Positions 28,690-38,739 are shown, counted from the stretch's first letter. The stretch is 64,000 bases of DNA from Parvibaculum lavamentivorans DS-1 (GCF_000017565.1 NC_009719.1:1426001-1490000); one strand, 5' to 3'. Program-made: numbers and translations. Notes: generated by a model not told the origin, from the letters alone.

Positions 28690-30303
28690 TCAGTGGCGGA
28701 AGTGGCGCATCCCCGTCATCACCATGGCGAGGCCCTTTTCGTCCGCCGCCGCGATCACCTCGTCGTCGCGCACCGAGCCGCCCGGCTGAATGACAGCCGT
28801 CGCGCCTGCTTCCGCCGCCGAAAGAAGTCCGTCGGCGAAGGGGAAGAAGGCGTCGGACGCGACGACGGAGCCAATGGTGGCGGGCGTCTTTTCGCCGGCC
28901 GCCTCCGCCGCATCCTGCGCCTTGCGTGCCGCGATGCGCGCTGAGTCCACGCGGCTCATCTGGCCCGCGCCGATGCCGACGGTGGCGCCATTCTTCACAT
29001 AGATGATCGCGTTCGACTTCACATGCTTGCAGACGCGGAAGGCGAATTTGAGGTCTTCCATTTCCTGCGCCGTCGGCGCGCGCTTCGTCACCACCTTGAG
29101 GTCGAGCGTGTCGACGCGGCCATTGTCGCGCGACTGGACGAGCAGCCCGCCCGCGACCGATTTGTAGAAGAGGCCGGCTGTGGCGGGGTCGGGCAGTCCG
29201 TGGGTAATCAGCAGGCGGAGGTTCTTCTTCGCGCCGATGATGCGGCGTGCGTCCTCGTCCGCTTCCGGCGCGATGATCACTTCGGTGAAGATGCGCGCGA
29301 TTTCTTCCGCCGTCTCGCCGTCAAGCGGCCGGTTCGCGGCGATGATGCCGCCAAAGGCCGAAACAGGGTCGCAGGCCAGGGCCTTGCGGTAGGCGTCGGC
29401 CAGCGTCGCACCGGTCGCGACGCCGCAAGGGTTCGCGTGCTTGATGATCGCGATGGCGGGCGCGAGCTTGGGGTCGAATTCGCCGACCAGTTCGAAGGCC
29501 GCATCCGTGTCGTTGATGTTGTTGTAGGAAAGCTCCTTGCCCTGCAACTGTTCGGCATTCGACACGCCGGGGCGGTTCTCGCCCGTCACATAGAAGCTCG
29601 CCACCTGATGCGGGTTCTCGCCATAGCGGAGCGTCTGTTTCAGCGAGCCGCCAAAGGCGCGGTAGTCGGGTGCCGTCTCGCCGATGGCATTCGCGAACCA
29701 GTTGGAGATCGCCGCGTCGTAAGCCGCCGTCCGCGCATAGGCCTTCTGCGCGAGGCGTTTCCTGAGCACGAGCGAGGTGCCGCCCTTGCCGGTGATTTCC
29801 TCGATCACGGCGGCATAGTCCGCGCCGTCCACGATCACGCCGACATAGGCATGGTTCTTCGCCGCCGCGCGGATCATGGCCGGGCCGCCAATGTCGATAT
29901 TCTCGACGCATTCGTCGTAAGCCGCACCCTTCGCTACCGTCGCCTCGAAGGGATAGAGATTGACGCAGAGAAGGTCGATGCCCGCGATCCCGTGTTCCTT
30001 CATCGCGGCGGCGTGCTCCGCGTCGTCGCGCACCGCCAGCAACCCGCCATGTACCTTCGGGTGCAGCGTCTTCACGCGCCCGTCCATCATCTCGGGAAAG
30101 CCCGTCAGGTCCGCCACGTCCTTCACCGGCAGCGCCGCGTCCTTGATCGCCTTCGCCGTGCCGCCGGTCGAGATCAGCTCAACGCCCGCCCCGTGCAGCG
30201 CGCGGGCAAAGTCGATCAGCCCGGTCTTGTCGGAGACGGAGAGGAGGGCGCGGCGGACGCGCTGGATATCGGCGGCTTCGGGGTGGGATTTGGAGGAGGT
30301 CAT
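28690..30303 (-). CDS. purH: Bifunctional AICAR formyltransferase / IMP cyclohydrolase
   Basis: Last two steps of purine synthesis, 537 residues. The N-terminal IMP cyclohydrolase ([45 protein letters not shown]) is followed by the AICAR transformylase domain ([27 protein letters not shown]). I start at [13 protein letters not shown] 40-residue upstream extension is not conserved. Same-strand order with heparinase-like and rpe genes is seen in related bacteria. Confidence 0.97.
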   Translation of the reverse strand: MTSSKSHPEAADIQRVRRALLSVSDKTGLIDFARALHGAGVELISTGGTAKAIKDAALPVKDVADLTGFPEMMDGRVKTLHPKVHGGLLAVRDDAEHAAAMKEHGIAGIDLLCVNLYPFEATVAKGAAYDECVENIDIGGPAMIRAAAKNHAYVGVIVDGADYAAVIEEITGKGGTSLVLRKRLAQKAYARTAAYDAAISNWFANAIGETAPDYRAFGGSLKQTLRYGENPHQVASFYVTGENRPGVSNAEQLQGKELSYNNINDTDAAFELVGEFDPKLAPAIAIIKHANPCGVATGATLADAYRKALACDPVSAFGGIIAANRPLDGETAEEIARIFTEVIIAPEADEDARRIIGAKKNLRLLITHGLPDPATAGLFYKSVAGGLLVQSRDNGRVDTLDLKVVTKRAPTAQEMEDLKFAFRVCKHVKSNAIIYVKNGATVGIGAGQMSRVDSARIAARKAQDAAEAAGEKTPATIGSVVASDAFFPFADGLLSAAEAGATAVIQPGGSVRDDEVIAAADEKGLAMVMTGMRHFRH

Positions 30304-30488
30304 GGGGCGCGGGTTCCGGTCTGGCGGGCAGGGGAGGGATGGGCCGGGCGATAGCACGAAATGGCGGCAAGCGCCAAGCTGGCGTCGATGAATTGGCTCC
30401 CCCTCCATTACCTCAGAGGTCATCGAAATACCGGCGGCGGGCCGCTAGGCTCACCCATCCTCATCAACCTGCCGGAAAGAGCAAGCCC

Positions 30489-30884
30489 ATGGACATCTCC
30501 TATCTCCCCTTCGCCAACCTTCTCGGGATCGAAATTGTCGAGGCAAAACCGGAGCTTGTGGTGGCGAGGCTCGCCGTCCGCAAGGAGCTTTGCACCATCC
30601 CGGACATCCTGCATGGCGGCGCCATCATGTCCTTCGCCGATACGGTGGGGGCGGTTGCGACCGTCCTCAACCTCCCCGAAGGCGCCTCCACCACGACCGT
30701 CGAGAGCAAGACCAATTTCCTCGCCCCTGTGCCGCTCGGCGACACCGCCATCGCCACCTGCGAGGCCTTCCACAAGGGCGGAAGGCTGATGGTCTGGCAG
30801 ACGAAAATCACCAGAAACGACGGCCGCCTCTGCGCCGTCGTCACGCAGAGCCAGATGGTGCTGAAGCCCGAGAAGAAGGGCTAG
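30489..30884 (+). CDS. PaaI-type hotdog thioesterase
   Basis: Acyl-CoA thioesterase of 131 residues with the PaaI active-site pattern LHGGAIMSFADTVGAVAT, where the HGG turn and acidic Asp line the site, and VESKTNFLAPVP. Substrate unknown. The ATG is supported by GGAAAGAG about nine bases upstream. It sits between two oppositely oriented genes and is probably monocistronic. Confidence 0.87.
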   Translation: MDISYLPFANLLGIEIVEAKPELVVARLAVRKELCTIPDILHGGAIMSFADTVGAVATVLNLPEGASTTTVESKTNFLAPVPLGDTAIATCEAFHKGGRLMVWQTKITRNDGRLCAVVTQSQMVLKPEKKG

Positions 30885-30887
30885 ACG

Positions 30888-32777
30888 TCACTCCCCCGCC
30901 GGAAATTCCAGCTCCGGCAGTTCGGGCACTTCCGCGTCCTCGCGTTTCGGGTGCCCGGCATTGCGGGTCGAAAGCCGCCGCCAGGCCCAGTTGACGCGCG
31001 CCTCGCCGCGGAAGACGCGGCCCGTCACGACGATCTGCTCGGCGCGGCGCGTCGTGTCGCCGGAGCCGAGATAGACGCTTTCCTCGATGTCGATTTCGCA
31101 TTCGCCGCCGCCGGAGCGGGCGCGGAATTGCCAGCCATCGCCGTTCGGCAGCAGCACCAGCACATTGCTGCGGTCATGGGCGAGCGAAACGCGCGCATCG
31201 GGGTGGATGTGGAAGCGGATGGCGAAGTCCGGGTCTTCCGGCACCTTGTGCCAGTAGAGCGGGTTCCAGGGCTTCGGGCGGCGGCGCGCCTGGGCCGTTT
31301 CCAGCATGTCCTCGCCGCGCAGATCCTCGCCGGTCGCCGAGAGAAACAGGCGGCGGCGATGGATAAGGCCGAAAAGCCCCGCATAGCCGTCATGGCCGGT
31401 ATCGAGCCAGACACCCGCCTCGTTCTCGTTGCGGCGGCTTTCGACCTCGACCGGGCCCTCCATCACGCGGGGGCCGAGCAGGGTGCGTGAGATTTTCCCT
31501 TTCAGCATCCGCGCCGAGGAGGTGTCGTTCAGCACCAGAGTCGAATGCGCGGCGGTGGCGCGGCTCGCCGCCTCCCAGTCGGGCCCGAGCACTTTCGTCG
31601 CGCCGCAATTCACGATCATGCGGTTGCGGCCGACGCTCATCTCGAATGAAAGGCAGCCTGCATGTGCCTCGTGGCTATAGGCGCCGGGCGGCGCGGTGCC
31701 GGTATCGGCGATCAGGTTCACGTTTCCCGCGGCGAGGCGCTGATAGCCGGAATGCGGCGCGAAGCCGAAGGGTTTCCCCTTCGTGTCGTCGCGGTCGAGC
31801 GCGGCATCGACCGCGCCTTCCGGCCCCTCGGTCGAGCCGTTGAAGAGTGCCAGCCTGCCGTCGCCATGGCGGAAGAAGCGCAGCATCGGCGTCATCCGGT
31901 CGATGGCGTCGCGCACCGGCTTCGGCACCTCGATGTTGCGCGCGGTCAGCGCATCGCGCAGCGACAGCAGATCGAGAAGGATCGAAAGCTGCGCCGAAGG
32001 GTTGCGGCTCACATGCCCGCCATCGGCGAGGATCTGCCGGTCGAGTTCGCGGCAGAGAAGCTGCACGCCTTTTGTCAGCCGCTTGTGGCCTTCCGACAGG
32101 CAGAGGCCGGAAAAGGCAAGACCCATCGCGGCCGTGATGCGCGGTTCGCCCGCCGGGGCAATGGCGGCGACGCGGGCGAGGTGGCGTGCCTGCCGCGCCA
32201 TGTTGCGCAGGAGCGTCGAGCGATAGACCAGTTCGGTGCCGTCGATGATGAGCGCGCCGTTCGCGACCCATGAGATGAGCCGCCTTCCGATGACCTGCGG
32301 CCGCCACGCGACGGGATGCCAGTTGCCCTCGGTCGCGATCCAGTCGGCGACGAGCTTCTGCGCATATTGGCGTGCGGCGTCGCCATTGTTCGCTTCATGC
32401 GCGGTGGTGAAATGGCGCAGCCAGGAAAAGCCGTGCAGTTCCTCCGCCCATCTCTCGCTCGGCGGATCGGCGGCAAAGGGCGAGGAGCCGCCCGGCGCGC
32501 GCACTTGTCCGCCCGGCAGGAACCAGCGGCCCTGAAACAAGGCGTCGGCGGCGGAGGCGCGGCCCGGCCGCAGTTCCGGCGGATAAAGCACCATGTGGTC
32601 GGGCATCTGCCCGTGCAGCGTCTGGCCATAGGCCCAGGTGCTGAAGATGCGGGCGAGGGCGGCGTCGCGGGTGCGGATAAGGGCGGCGCCCGCAAGGTCG
32701 ATGGCGCGGTTGCCCGGGGCCGGGCGCGTGCGCGGCCCCGCTCCTCTTCCATCCCGTCCGGTCCGCGTCTCGATCAT
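30888..32777 (-). CDS. Heparinase II/III-family protein
   Basis: A 629-residue protein. It has an N-terminal alpha/alpha-toroid region (WLRHFTTAHEANNGDAARQYAQKLVADWI), then the C-terminal beta-sandwich heparinase II/III domain (GYQRLAAGNVNLIADTGTAPPGAYSHEAHAGCLSFEMSVG, IVNCGATKVLG). Alphaproteobacterial members beside rpe/purH/rsmB are conserved yet biochemically uncharacterised. A polysaccharide lyase role is inferred. No signal peptide is evident. A GTG 21 bases upstream is an alternative start. Confidence 0.82.
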   Translation of the reverse strand: MIETRTGRDGRGAGPRTRPAPGNRAIDLAGAALIRTRDAALARIFSTWAYGQTLHGQMPDHMVLYPPELRPGRASAADALFQGRWFLPGGQVRAPGGSSPFAADPPSERWAEELHGFSWLRHFTTAHEANNGDAARQYAQKLVADWIATEGNWHPVAWRPQVIGRRLISWVANGALIIDGTELVYRSTLLRNMARQARHLARVAAIAPAGEPRITAAMGLAFSGLCLSEGHKRLTKGVQLLCRELDRQILADGGHVSRNPSAQLSILLDLLSLRDALTARNIEVPKPVRDAIDRMTPMLRFFRHGDGRLALFNGSTEGPEGAVDAALDRDDTKGKPFGFAPHSGYQRLAAGNVNLIADTGTAPPGAYSHEAHAGCLSFEMSVGRNRMIVNCGATKVLGPDWEAASRATAAHSTLVLNDTSSARMLKGKISRTLLGPRVMEGPVEVESRRNENEAGVWLDTGHDGYAGLFGLIHRRRLFLSATGEDLRGEDMLETAQARRRPKPWNPLYWHKVPEDPDFAIRFHIHPDARVSLAHDRSNVLVLLPNGDGWQFRARSGGGECEIDIEESVYLGSGDTTRRAEQIVVTGRVFRGEARVNWAWRRLSTRNAGHPKREDAEVPELPELEFPAGE

Positions 32778-32816
32778 GGAAGACGGCCCTTCTGTCACGT
32801 GGTTTGCCGCCCGGTA

Positions 32817-33479
32817 TCAGGCGCCGCCGCGCAGCGCCGCAATGTTCTTTGCATAGGCGGATGGTCCGCCCTTGAATGTCGCCGTGCCGGCAACGAGCAC
32901 ATCGGCGCCCGCCGCGATGGCGCGCGGCGCCGTGTCGAGATTGATGCCGCCATCGACCTCGAGTTCGACGGCGCGTCCGCTCTCGTCGATCCGTTTACGG
33001 ATGATCTCGATACGGGCAAGCTGGCTTTCGATGAAGCTCTGCCCGCCGAAGCCGGGGTTTACCGACATGACGAGCACGAGGTCGAGATCGCCGAGAAGCG
33101 GCCAGAGCAGCTCGAGCGGCGTGCCCGGATTGAGCGACAGCCCGGCCTTGCAGCCCGCCGCCTTGATCGCCTGGATGGTGCGGTGGGGGTGGGGTCCCGC
33201 TTCCGGGTGAAAGGTGATGATGTCCGCGCCCGCCTTCGCGAAGGCGTCGATATAGAGGTCGACCGGCGAGATCATCAGATGGACGTCGAAGACCTTGTCG
33301 GAATGCGGCCGGATCGCCTTCACCACATCGGGGCCGATGGTGATGTTCGGCACGAAATGCCCGTCCATCACATCGACATGGATATAGTCGGCGCCCGCTT
33401 CCGTGATGGCGCGCACCTCCTCGCCCAGACGGGCGAAGTCCGATGCCAGAATCGACGGTGCGATCTTGATGCCGCTCAT
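32817..33479 (-). CDS. rpe: Ribulose-phosphate 3-epimerase
   Basis: TIM-barrel epimerase of the pentose phosphate pathway, 220 residues. Hallmarks are IAPSILASDFARLGEEV, the metal-ligand segment HVDVMDGHFVPNITIGP, VFDVHLMI, MSVNPGFGGQSFI and EVDGGIN. It is complete and of ordinary length. It lies directly before the heparinase-like gene on the same strand, 39 bases apart. Confidence 0.97.
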   Translation of the reverse strand: MSGIKIAPSILASDFARLGEEVRAITEAGADYIHVDVMDGHFVPNITIGPDVVKAIRPHSDKVFDVHLMISPVDLYIDAFAKAGADIITFHPEAGPHPHRTIQAIKAAGCKAGLSLNPGTPLELLWPLLGDLDLVLVMSVNPGFGGQSFIESQLARIEIIRKRIDESGRAVELEVDGGINLDTAPRAIAAGADVLVAGTATFKGGPSAYAKNIAALRGGA

Positions 33480-33591
33480 GGCTGGACACTCTTGTGGTGT
33501 GACTTGTCCGGGCCCCGCCTGTATCCTGCAATCGGGGCTTCTGGAATCAGTGCTTAACAGCTAGATTCCCGGGGTGCAAGAACGAGGGGGT

Positions 33592-33611
33592 CCGGACCGT
33601 CAACGGTCCGG
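33592..33611 (+). promoter_or_regulatory. Perfect hairpin immediately before the ribosome-binding site of the FkbM methyltransferase gene
   Basis: CCGGACCG and CGGTCCGG form an eight-base perfect stem over a TCAA loop. It ends seven bases before the start codon and touches the GGTGGGG ribosome-binding site. In RNA it could hide the site, or the DNA dyad could be an operator. No T-run follows, so it is not a terminator. Confidence 0.5.
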
Positions 33612-33618
33612 TGGGGAC

Positions 33619-34392
33619 ATGAATTCTTCCGTCGAGACGGAGCGTTTGCGCCTGAACGGGCGTCAGCGGCTCACTTGGTTTGCCCATTTCTTCAAGGCTT
33701 TCTTTTACCAGTATCACCGCGAATTCGGCGTTCAGATCGCCAACTTACTGCCGGCGGATGGCGTCGTCATCGATGTCGGGGCGCATTCGGGCCAGTTCGC
33801 GAAGCTCTTCGGCCGCCTGGTGCCGCAGGGCGCTGTCTATGCGTTCGAGCCGAGTGCCTATGCGCTGTCGATCCTGCGGCCCGTGCTGCGCTGGCGCGGT
33901 TTCCGCAATGTGCGCGTGGTGCCTTTCGGTCTCTCGGACAAGAAAGGCAGCGAGGTGCTCAATCTACCGATGAAGAAGAGCGGTACGGTCGGCTTTGGCA
34001 ATGCGCATATCGGCGCGGAAACGCGGCCGGTCGCCATTGCCCAGCAGATCGGCCTCATCACCCTCGACGATTTCGTTGCCCGGGAGGGTCTCGAAAAGGT
34101 CGACTTCATCAAGGTCGACATCGAGGGCTGGGAGGTCAATTTCCTGCGCGGCGCGCTCGGAACGATTGGCCGCTTCCGGCCCATTCTGCTGCTTGAGGTG
34201 ATGGAGCATACGCTGACGCGGGTCGGGGCTTCGCCGGGTGAGATATTCGATCTCCTCGCGCCTCTCGGCTACCGAATCTTTCGCGTGCGTGAGCGCGATG
34301 GCTACAAGATGGTGCCGGTCGAGGGCTTCGCGGGTTCGGCGGATTATTTTTTCATAGCGGAAGCCGAGGCGCCCCGCATCGCAGCGGCCTAG
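33619..34392 (+). CDS. FkbM-family SAM methyltransferase
   Basis: A 257-residue protein with the FkbM pattern: GVVIDVGAHSGQFAKLFGRLVPQGAVYAFEPS (motif I), VPFGLSDKKGSE, the TLDDFVAREGLEKVDFIKVDIEGWE core and LLLEVMEHTL. Family members O-methylate sugars in exopolysaccharides and natural products. I start at MNSSVETE rather than 45 bases upstream. It is convergent with two related methyltransferase genes. Confidence 0.85.
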   Translation: MNSSVETERLRLNGRQRLTWFAHFFKAFFYQYHREFGVQIANLLPADGVVIDVGAHSGQFAKLFGRLVPQGAVYAFEPSAYALSILRPVLRWRGFRNVRVVPFGLSDKKGSEVLNLPMKKSGTVGFGNAHIGAETRPVAIAQQIGLITLDDFVAREGLEKVDFIKVDIEGWEVNFLRGALGTIGRFRPILLLEVMEHTLTRVGASPGEIFDLLAPLGYRIFRVRERDGYKMVPVEGFAGSADYFFIAEAEAPRIAAA

Positions 34393-34398
34393 CTTCGC

Positions 34399-35145
34399 TC
34401 AGCGTTTTCTCGCGAGAAGCTTCATTCCCGGCTTCAGGTTCCATTCGAACTTCACGACATCGAAGCCGTGCCGGTCGAGAAACCGTCCTATGGCGTGCTT
34501 GTTGAAGAACAGAAGATGCTGCGGCGGGCAAACATGGTGCCAGCTGGGAAAATCTTTCGGCACGCGCCAATGGCCTGCGTCCGGCGTCGTCAGATAGAGC
34601 AATGCTCCGCTTCGCGCGCGCGGCGCCAGCGCCTCGAAATAGGCATGCGGGTCGGGCAGGTGCTCGATCACTTCCACCGAAAACAGAAAATCGAATTGTC
34701 CCCATTCCGCCGGCAGGCTGTCGATCGTGCCCGCGTGATATCGTCCGTCCGGGAACAATCTTCGCGCTGTGCCGACGCTGTCCTCGTCGATGTCGATGCC
34801 ATGCGCCTCGAAACCGAGGCGCTTTGCCGCTTCGACGCCGGTGCCGATGCTGCAGCCCATGTCGAGAAAGCGGTTGCCGGGGGACAGGTGCATATATCGG
34901 CGCAGACGCCGCGTGGAGCGGATGATCTTGCGGCGCGCGCGGCGTTCATAGCTGTCGTGCAATGTATATTTTTCGTAGATCGCGGCTATTTCCGAGGTGC
35001 AGGGCATCGGATGCACAAAGGCCAGTCTGCAGGCGCGGCAGCGAAAAAGATTGTATCTGCCCTTGGTGCCGAGCGGCGCAAAGTCGTGTGTCCCGCAGAC
35101 GATGCAGGATGCAGGCGCAATCATGGCGTTGCTTGTGCCGGCCAT
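34399..35145 (-). CDS. SAM methyltransferase with N-terminal zinc-ribbon-like cysteines (copy 1)
   Basis: A 248-residue protein with two CxxC pairs at the N-terminus (CIVC and CRAC, about 20 residues apart), then a class I methyltransferase core: FLDMGCSIGTGVEAAKRLG (motif I), GIDIDEDSV, FLFSVEVIEHLPDPHAYFEAL and TTPDAGHW. The zinc-ribbon-plus-methyltransferase plan resembles C-methyltransferases acting on sugar nucleotides and glycan-cluster enzymes. The start is uncertain among three ATGs. I took the one fronted by GGGGGAGG. It is a close paralogue of the next gene. Confidence 0.78.
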   Translation of the reverse strand: MAGTSNAMIAPASCIVCGTHDFAPLGTKGRYNLFRCRACRLAFVHPMPCTSEIAAIYEKYTLHDSYERRARRKIIRSTRRLRRYMHLSPGNRFLDMGCSIGTGVEAAKRLGFEAHGIDIDEDSVGTARRLFPDGRYHAGTIDSLPAEWGQFDFLFSVEVIEHLPDPHAYFEALAPRARSGALLYLTTPDAGHWRVPKDFPSWHHVCPPQHLLFFNKHAIGRFLDRHGFDVVKFEWNLKPGMKLLARKR

Positions 35146-35381
35146 TCCTCCCCCCATTGGACAACCCGGCGGCTCGTCGGTTGTCCGATGAGTGCAGAAT
35201 GCACAGCGATAATTGCTACGTCAATTTACGACACGGGGCTCGGGGGAAAAGCCATCCAGTCCGCGCGGCGCGGCGTCGGAATACACAGGTGGAATTCACA
35301 TGTGACGATCTCACCTAGCACGGTAAGCGCAGTAAGCGGATGGAACTCTCCGCGCTTGTCTGCCGCGCCGGCAGGTAAGCG

Positions 35382-36104
35382 TTACCGTCTGCGGGCAATC
35401 GCGTGCAGACCGGGCTTCAATTTCCATTCGAACTTGACCACCTCAAGGCCGTGGCGATCGAGAAAGCGGCGCATCGCGTCTTTTGTGAAATAGAGGAGGT
35501 GGTGTGGAGGGAACACCTGGTCCCACTTGGTGAATTCCGACGGTACGCGCCAGTGCCCGGCATCCGGAGTCGTCAGGAAGAGAAGCCCGCCCGGTTTGAT
35601 CCGTAGGCTGAGTGCATTGAAATAGGCATTCGCGTCCGGCAGATGCTCGATCACCTCCGCTGAATAAACGAAATCGAACTGGCCCCATTCCGGGGGCAGG
35701 CTCTCTATCGGCCCCGCGTGGAAATGTCCGCCGGGAAACATCTCCCTTGCGATCTCAATGCTCTGGTCGCCGATATCGATACCATGGGCGTCGAGCCCAA
35801 GCCGCCGCGCCGCCTCCACCGCCGTGCCGACATTGCAGCCGACATCGAGGAAGCGTTTGCCCGGGCCCCGGTTCATGTAGCGGCGAATGCGTTTCATCGA
35901 ACGCCGGATCTTGCGTTCCGCCTTGGCCGCGTAGCTCCGGTTGGTGCCGTACTCCGTGTAGATCGCCGCGATCTCGGCTGCGCCGGGTATCGGGTGGGTG
36001 AAACGCAGTCCGCATTGCAGGCAATGAAAAAGCGAATAGCCGCTGTGAGTGCCGGCCGGCTCGAAAATCTCGCCGTCGCAGACAATGCAAATTTCGGGGT
36101 TCAT
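35382..36104 (-). CDS. SAM methyltransferase with N-terminal zinc-ribbon-like cysteines (copy 2)
   Basis: A 240-residue paralogue of the preceding gene. It shares the two CxxC pairs (CIVC, CLQC), FLDVGCNVGTAVEAARRLGL, DFVYSAEVIEHLPDANAYFNAL, TTPDAGHWRVP and the ending VVKFEW-KLKPG. The two differ throughout, so the duplication is not recent. A 237-base gap separates them. Surface sugar methylation is inferred from family only. Confidence 0.8.
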   Translation of the reverse strand: MNPEICIVCDGEIFEPAGTHSGYSLFHCLQCGLRFTHPIPGAAEIAAIYTEYGTNRSYAAKAERKIRRSMKRIRRYMNRGPGKRFLDVGCNVGTAVEAARRLGLDAHGIDIGDQSIEIAREMFPGGHFHAGPIESLPPEWGQFDFVYSAEVIEHLPDANAYFNALSLRIKPGGLLFLTTPDAGHWRVPSEFTKWDQVFPPHHLLYFTKDAMRRFLDRHGLEVVKFEWKLKPGLHAIARRR

Positions 36105-36181
36105 GATCTCTATGATGTGGTTGTTCGGGTGGAGGCAGCAGCCTGCATTCCCGCGCTATTGCCGTCAATGGTTATGAAAAA

Positions 36182-37504
36182 TCAGGATGCGCGTGTCAGC
36201 CTCGCGGCATAAAACCCGTCCAGCCCGCCCAGCGCGGCGAGGTGGCAGGGCAGCGTGCGCAAATCGCCCTCACCCGTGACGATCTCACCCAGTCCGGCAA
36301 CGTCCTCCACTCCGACAGGCTGGCGGCGGAAAGCCGGATGCGCGGCGAGAAACGCTTCAACCTGGCGCACACCTTCCTCAGGCTCCAGCGAACAAGTGCA
36401 ATAGACGAGCGTGCCGCCCGGCGCGAGCAGCGTTGCCGCATGGGCGAGCAGTCTTGCCTGCAAGGCCGCCAGCTTGTCGCGGTCGGCGGGCGATTTCAGA
36501 TGCGGCACATCGGGGTGGCGCCGCGCCGTTCCGGTGGAGCTGCAGGGCGCGTCGAGCAGGATGAGGTCCCATGTGCGTCCCGGCGCGTAGGCGGTTGCGT
36601 CCGCCACCACGGTTTTCGCCTCAAGCCCGAGCCGGGAAAGGTTCTGTTCCAGCCGGTCGAGGCGCGGGCGCGAGCGGTCGAGCGCCGTCACATGCGCGCC
36701 CGCCGCCGCAAGCTCCGCCGTCTTGCCGCCCGGTGCCGCGCAGAGGTCGAGCACTTCGCGGCCGGTCACATCGCCGAGCAGCTTCGCGGGCAGCGCGGCG
36801 GCGGCGTCCTGCACCCACCATGCGCCGTCGTCAAAGCCCGGCAGGTCCTCGATGCGTCCGGCATCCTCGAGGCGAAGCGTACCGCTCGGCAGGACCGTCG
36901 CGCCCAGCGCCTCGGCGATTGTCATCCGCTCTTCGGCGCGCTTCACGCTGATGTCGAGCGGCGGGTCGGCATAATGCATCCGTACGATCGCGCGCGCGGT
37001 CTCCTCGCCATAGGCCGCGCTCCAGCTTTGCCAAAGCCAGTCCGGCGTGTCGAGACGTTCCGTATCGAGATTATCGAGAATGGCGTCGCCTTCGCGCGTG
37101 GCGCGGCGCAGCACCGCGTTCACCAGTGCCTTGAAGTGGCGCGCATTCTCGTCGCGCGACGCCGCCTCCACGTTCATGCCGACCGCCGCATGGGCGGCGA
37201 CGCGCAGAAACAGGATTTCGGCCAGCCCGGCGCGGAGAATGTTCTCGGTGGCGCCCGCGCGCTTCGGCAGTTCCTTGTCGATCAGAAGCGAGAGAATGTG
37301 GTCGATGGTGCCGAGGCGGCGGAGCGCCGTCGCGGTGATGGCGCGGGCAAAGGCGCGGTCGCGGGGCTCGGCATTCCGCAGATGCCCGCTTGCGGCTTCG
37401 GCGATGAAGGCATCGTCGAAGGCGCGGCGCTCTTTCAGCACGGCTGTGAGAATGGAGGCGGCGCCCTGGCGGGCGGCAAGGCCGGTTTCGTCTGCGCGGT
37501 TCAT
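36182..37504 (-). CDS. rsmB: 16S rRNA (cytosine 967-C5) methyltransferase RsmB-like
   Basis: A 440-residue protein. It has an N-terminal NusB-like helical domain (about 1-140) and a C-terminal Rossmann methyltransferase with VLDLCAAPGGKTAELAA, the active-site DAPCSSTGTARRHPD and LVYCTCSLEPEEG (catalytic cysteines). Length and domain order are normal for RsmB. Some alphaproteobacterial copies are annotated only as Fmu. The target base is inferred. Confidence 0.92.
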   Translation of the reverse strand: MNRADETGLAARQGAASILTAVLKERRAFDDAFIAEAASGHLRNAEPRDRAFARAITATALRRLGTIDHILSLLIDKELPKRAGATENILRAGLAEILFLRVAAHAAVGMNVEAASRDENARHFKALVNAVLRRATREGDAILDNLDTERLDTPDWLWQSWSAAYGEETARAIVRMHYADPPLDISVKRAEERMTIAEALGATVLPSGTLRLEDAGRIEDLPGFDDGAWWVQDAAAALPAKLLGDVTGREVLDLCAAPGGKTAELAAAGAHVTALDRSRPRLDRLEQNLSRLGLEAKTVVADATAYAPGRTWDLILLDAPCSSTGTARRHPDVPHLKSPADRDKLAALQARLLAHAATLLAPGGTLVYCTCSLEPEEGVRQVEAFLAAHPAFRRQPVGVEDVAGLGEIVTGEGDLRTLPCHLAALGGLDGFYAARLTRAS

Positions 37505-37552
37505 GCTCGGTTTAGAGCACAGGCGCGCGCGCCGGGAAAGGGCCCCGCTTTC

Positions 37553-38416
37553 TCAGCCCCAGGGACGTGAGCGGCTGCCCATCGTCTCTGCGATGCGGCG
37601 CAGGGCGTCGATCCGGTTGCCGGTCGCGGGGTGGGTGGAGAAAAGATTGTCGCGGCCGCGTCCGTTCAGCGGATTGATGATGAACATATGCGCGGTGGCG
37701 GGGTTTGCTTCCGCCGCCTCATTGGGCGCGCGCCGCGCCGCTTCGTCGATCCGCTGCAAGGCCGAGGCAAGCCAGAGCGGATTGCCCGAAATTTCCGCGC
37801 CGCCCGCATCGGCCGAATATTCGCGCGTGCGGCTGATCGCCATCTGCACCAGGGCGGCTGCCATCGGCGCAAGGATCGCAAGCGCCAGCGTGCCGATAAG
37901 CCCGCCCGCATTGTTGCGGTTGCCGCCGAAGAAAAGCGCGAAATTCGCCAGCATGGAAATGGCGCCGGCAATCGTCGCCGTCACGGTCATGATGAGCGTG
38001 TCGCGGTTCTTGATATGCGAAAGCTCATGCGCCATCACGCCGGCCAGTTCCTCCGGCGTCAGCATCTTGATGAGGCCGGTGGTCGCCGCGACGGCGGCGT
38101 GTTCAGGGTCGCGGCCGGTGGCAAAGGCGTTCGGCTGCGGATTGTCGATGATGTAGGTGGCGGGCATCGGAATGCCGGCATTCTGCGCGAGCTGCCGCAC
38201 GATGCCGACATAGTTCGGCGCCGTCGTCTCGTCCACCTGCCGCGCCTTGTACATGCGCAGCACCATCTTGTCGGAATTCCAGTAGGCGAAAAGGTTCATC
38301 GCGGCGGCGATGAAAAAAGCGATCATGGCGCCCTTGGGACCGCCGATCAGAAAGCCGAGGCCCATGAAAAGCGCGGTCATGGCGGCGAGCAGCATTCCGG
38401 TTTTGACGGTGTTCAT
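37553..38416 (-). CDS. htpX: Membrane zinc metalloprotease HtpX
   Basis: Inner-membrane M48 protease for quality control of membrane proteins, 287 residues. Two N-terminal helices (about 8-45), the zinc motif HELSH at 130-134, two more helices (about 142-190) and the third ligand region [13 protein letters not shown] are seen. It is divergent from the DUF1674 gene. Confidence 0.96.
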
Positions 38417-38526
38417 GGTTTTTCGAGCTACCTCTTATTCGCTTTGCGGCGTCTGAAGTGGAACATATTTGCGCCTGCCTTATATGTATTCTAGAGGAAC
38501 GGGGTTCAATAAGGACAGGATGTCCC

Positions 38527-38739
38527 ATGATAAACGGTGAAGAGGGCGGGAATCCGTCGCCTCCCGCGCCTGAAAAAGAGCTGACGCCCGCTGCCCGCCG
38601 CGCGCTTGCGGAGGCGGAAGAGCGCCGCAAGGCGGCCGATGCCGCGCCGGCGCGGCCGCGCGAGATCGCCGGGCGCGGCGGCAATGAGCCCACGCGCTAT
38701 GGCGATTGGGAAGTGAAGGGCATCACGAGCGATTTCTGA
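38527..38739 (+). CDS. DUF1674 / SDHAF4-like small protein
   Basis: A 70-residue hydrophilic protein ending NEPTRYGDWEVKGITSDF, the diagnostic C-terminus of DUF1674. The eukaryotic member SDHAF4/Sdh8 helps assemble succinate dehydrogenase by binding the free flavoprotein, and bacterial copies are thought to act likewise. The N-terminal half is Pro/Ala/Glu-rich and disordered. AAGGACAGG precedes the ATG. The next gene starts 36 bases after its stop. Confidence 0.87.
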   Translation: MINGEEGGNPSPPAPEKELTPAARRALAEAEERRKAADAAPARPREIAGRGGNEPTRYGDWEVKGITSDF

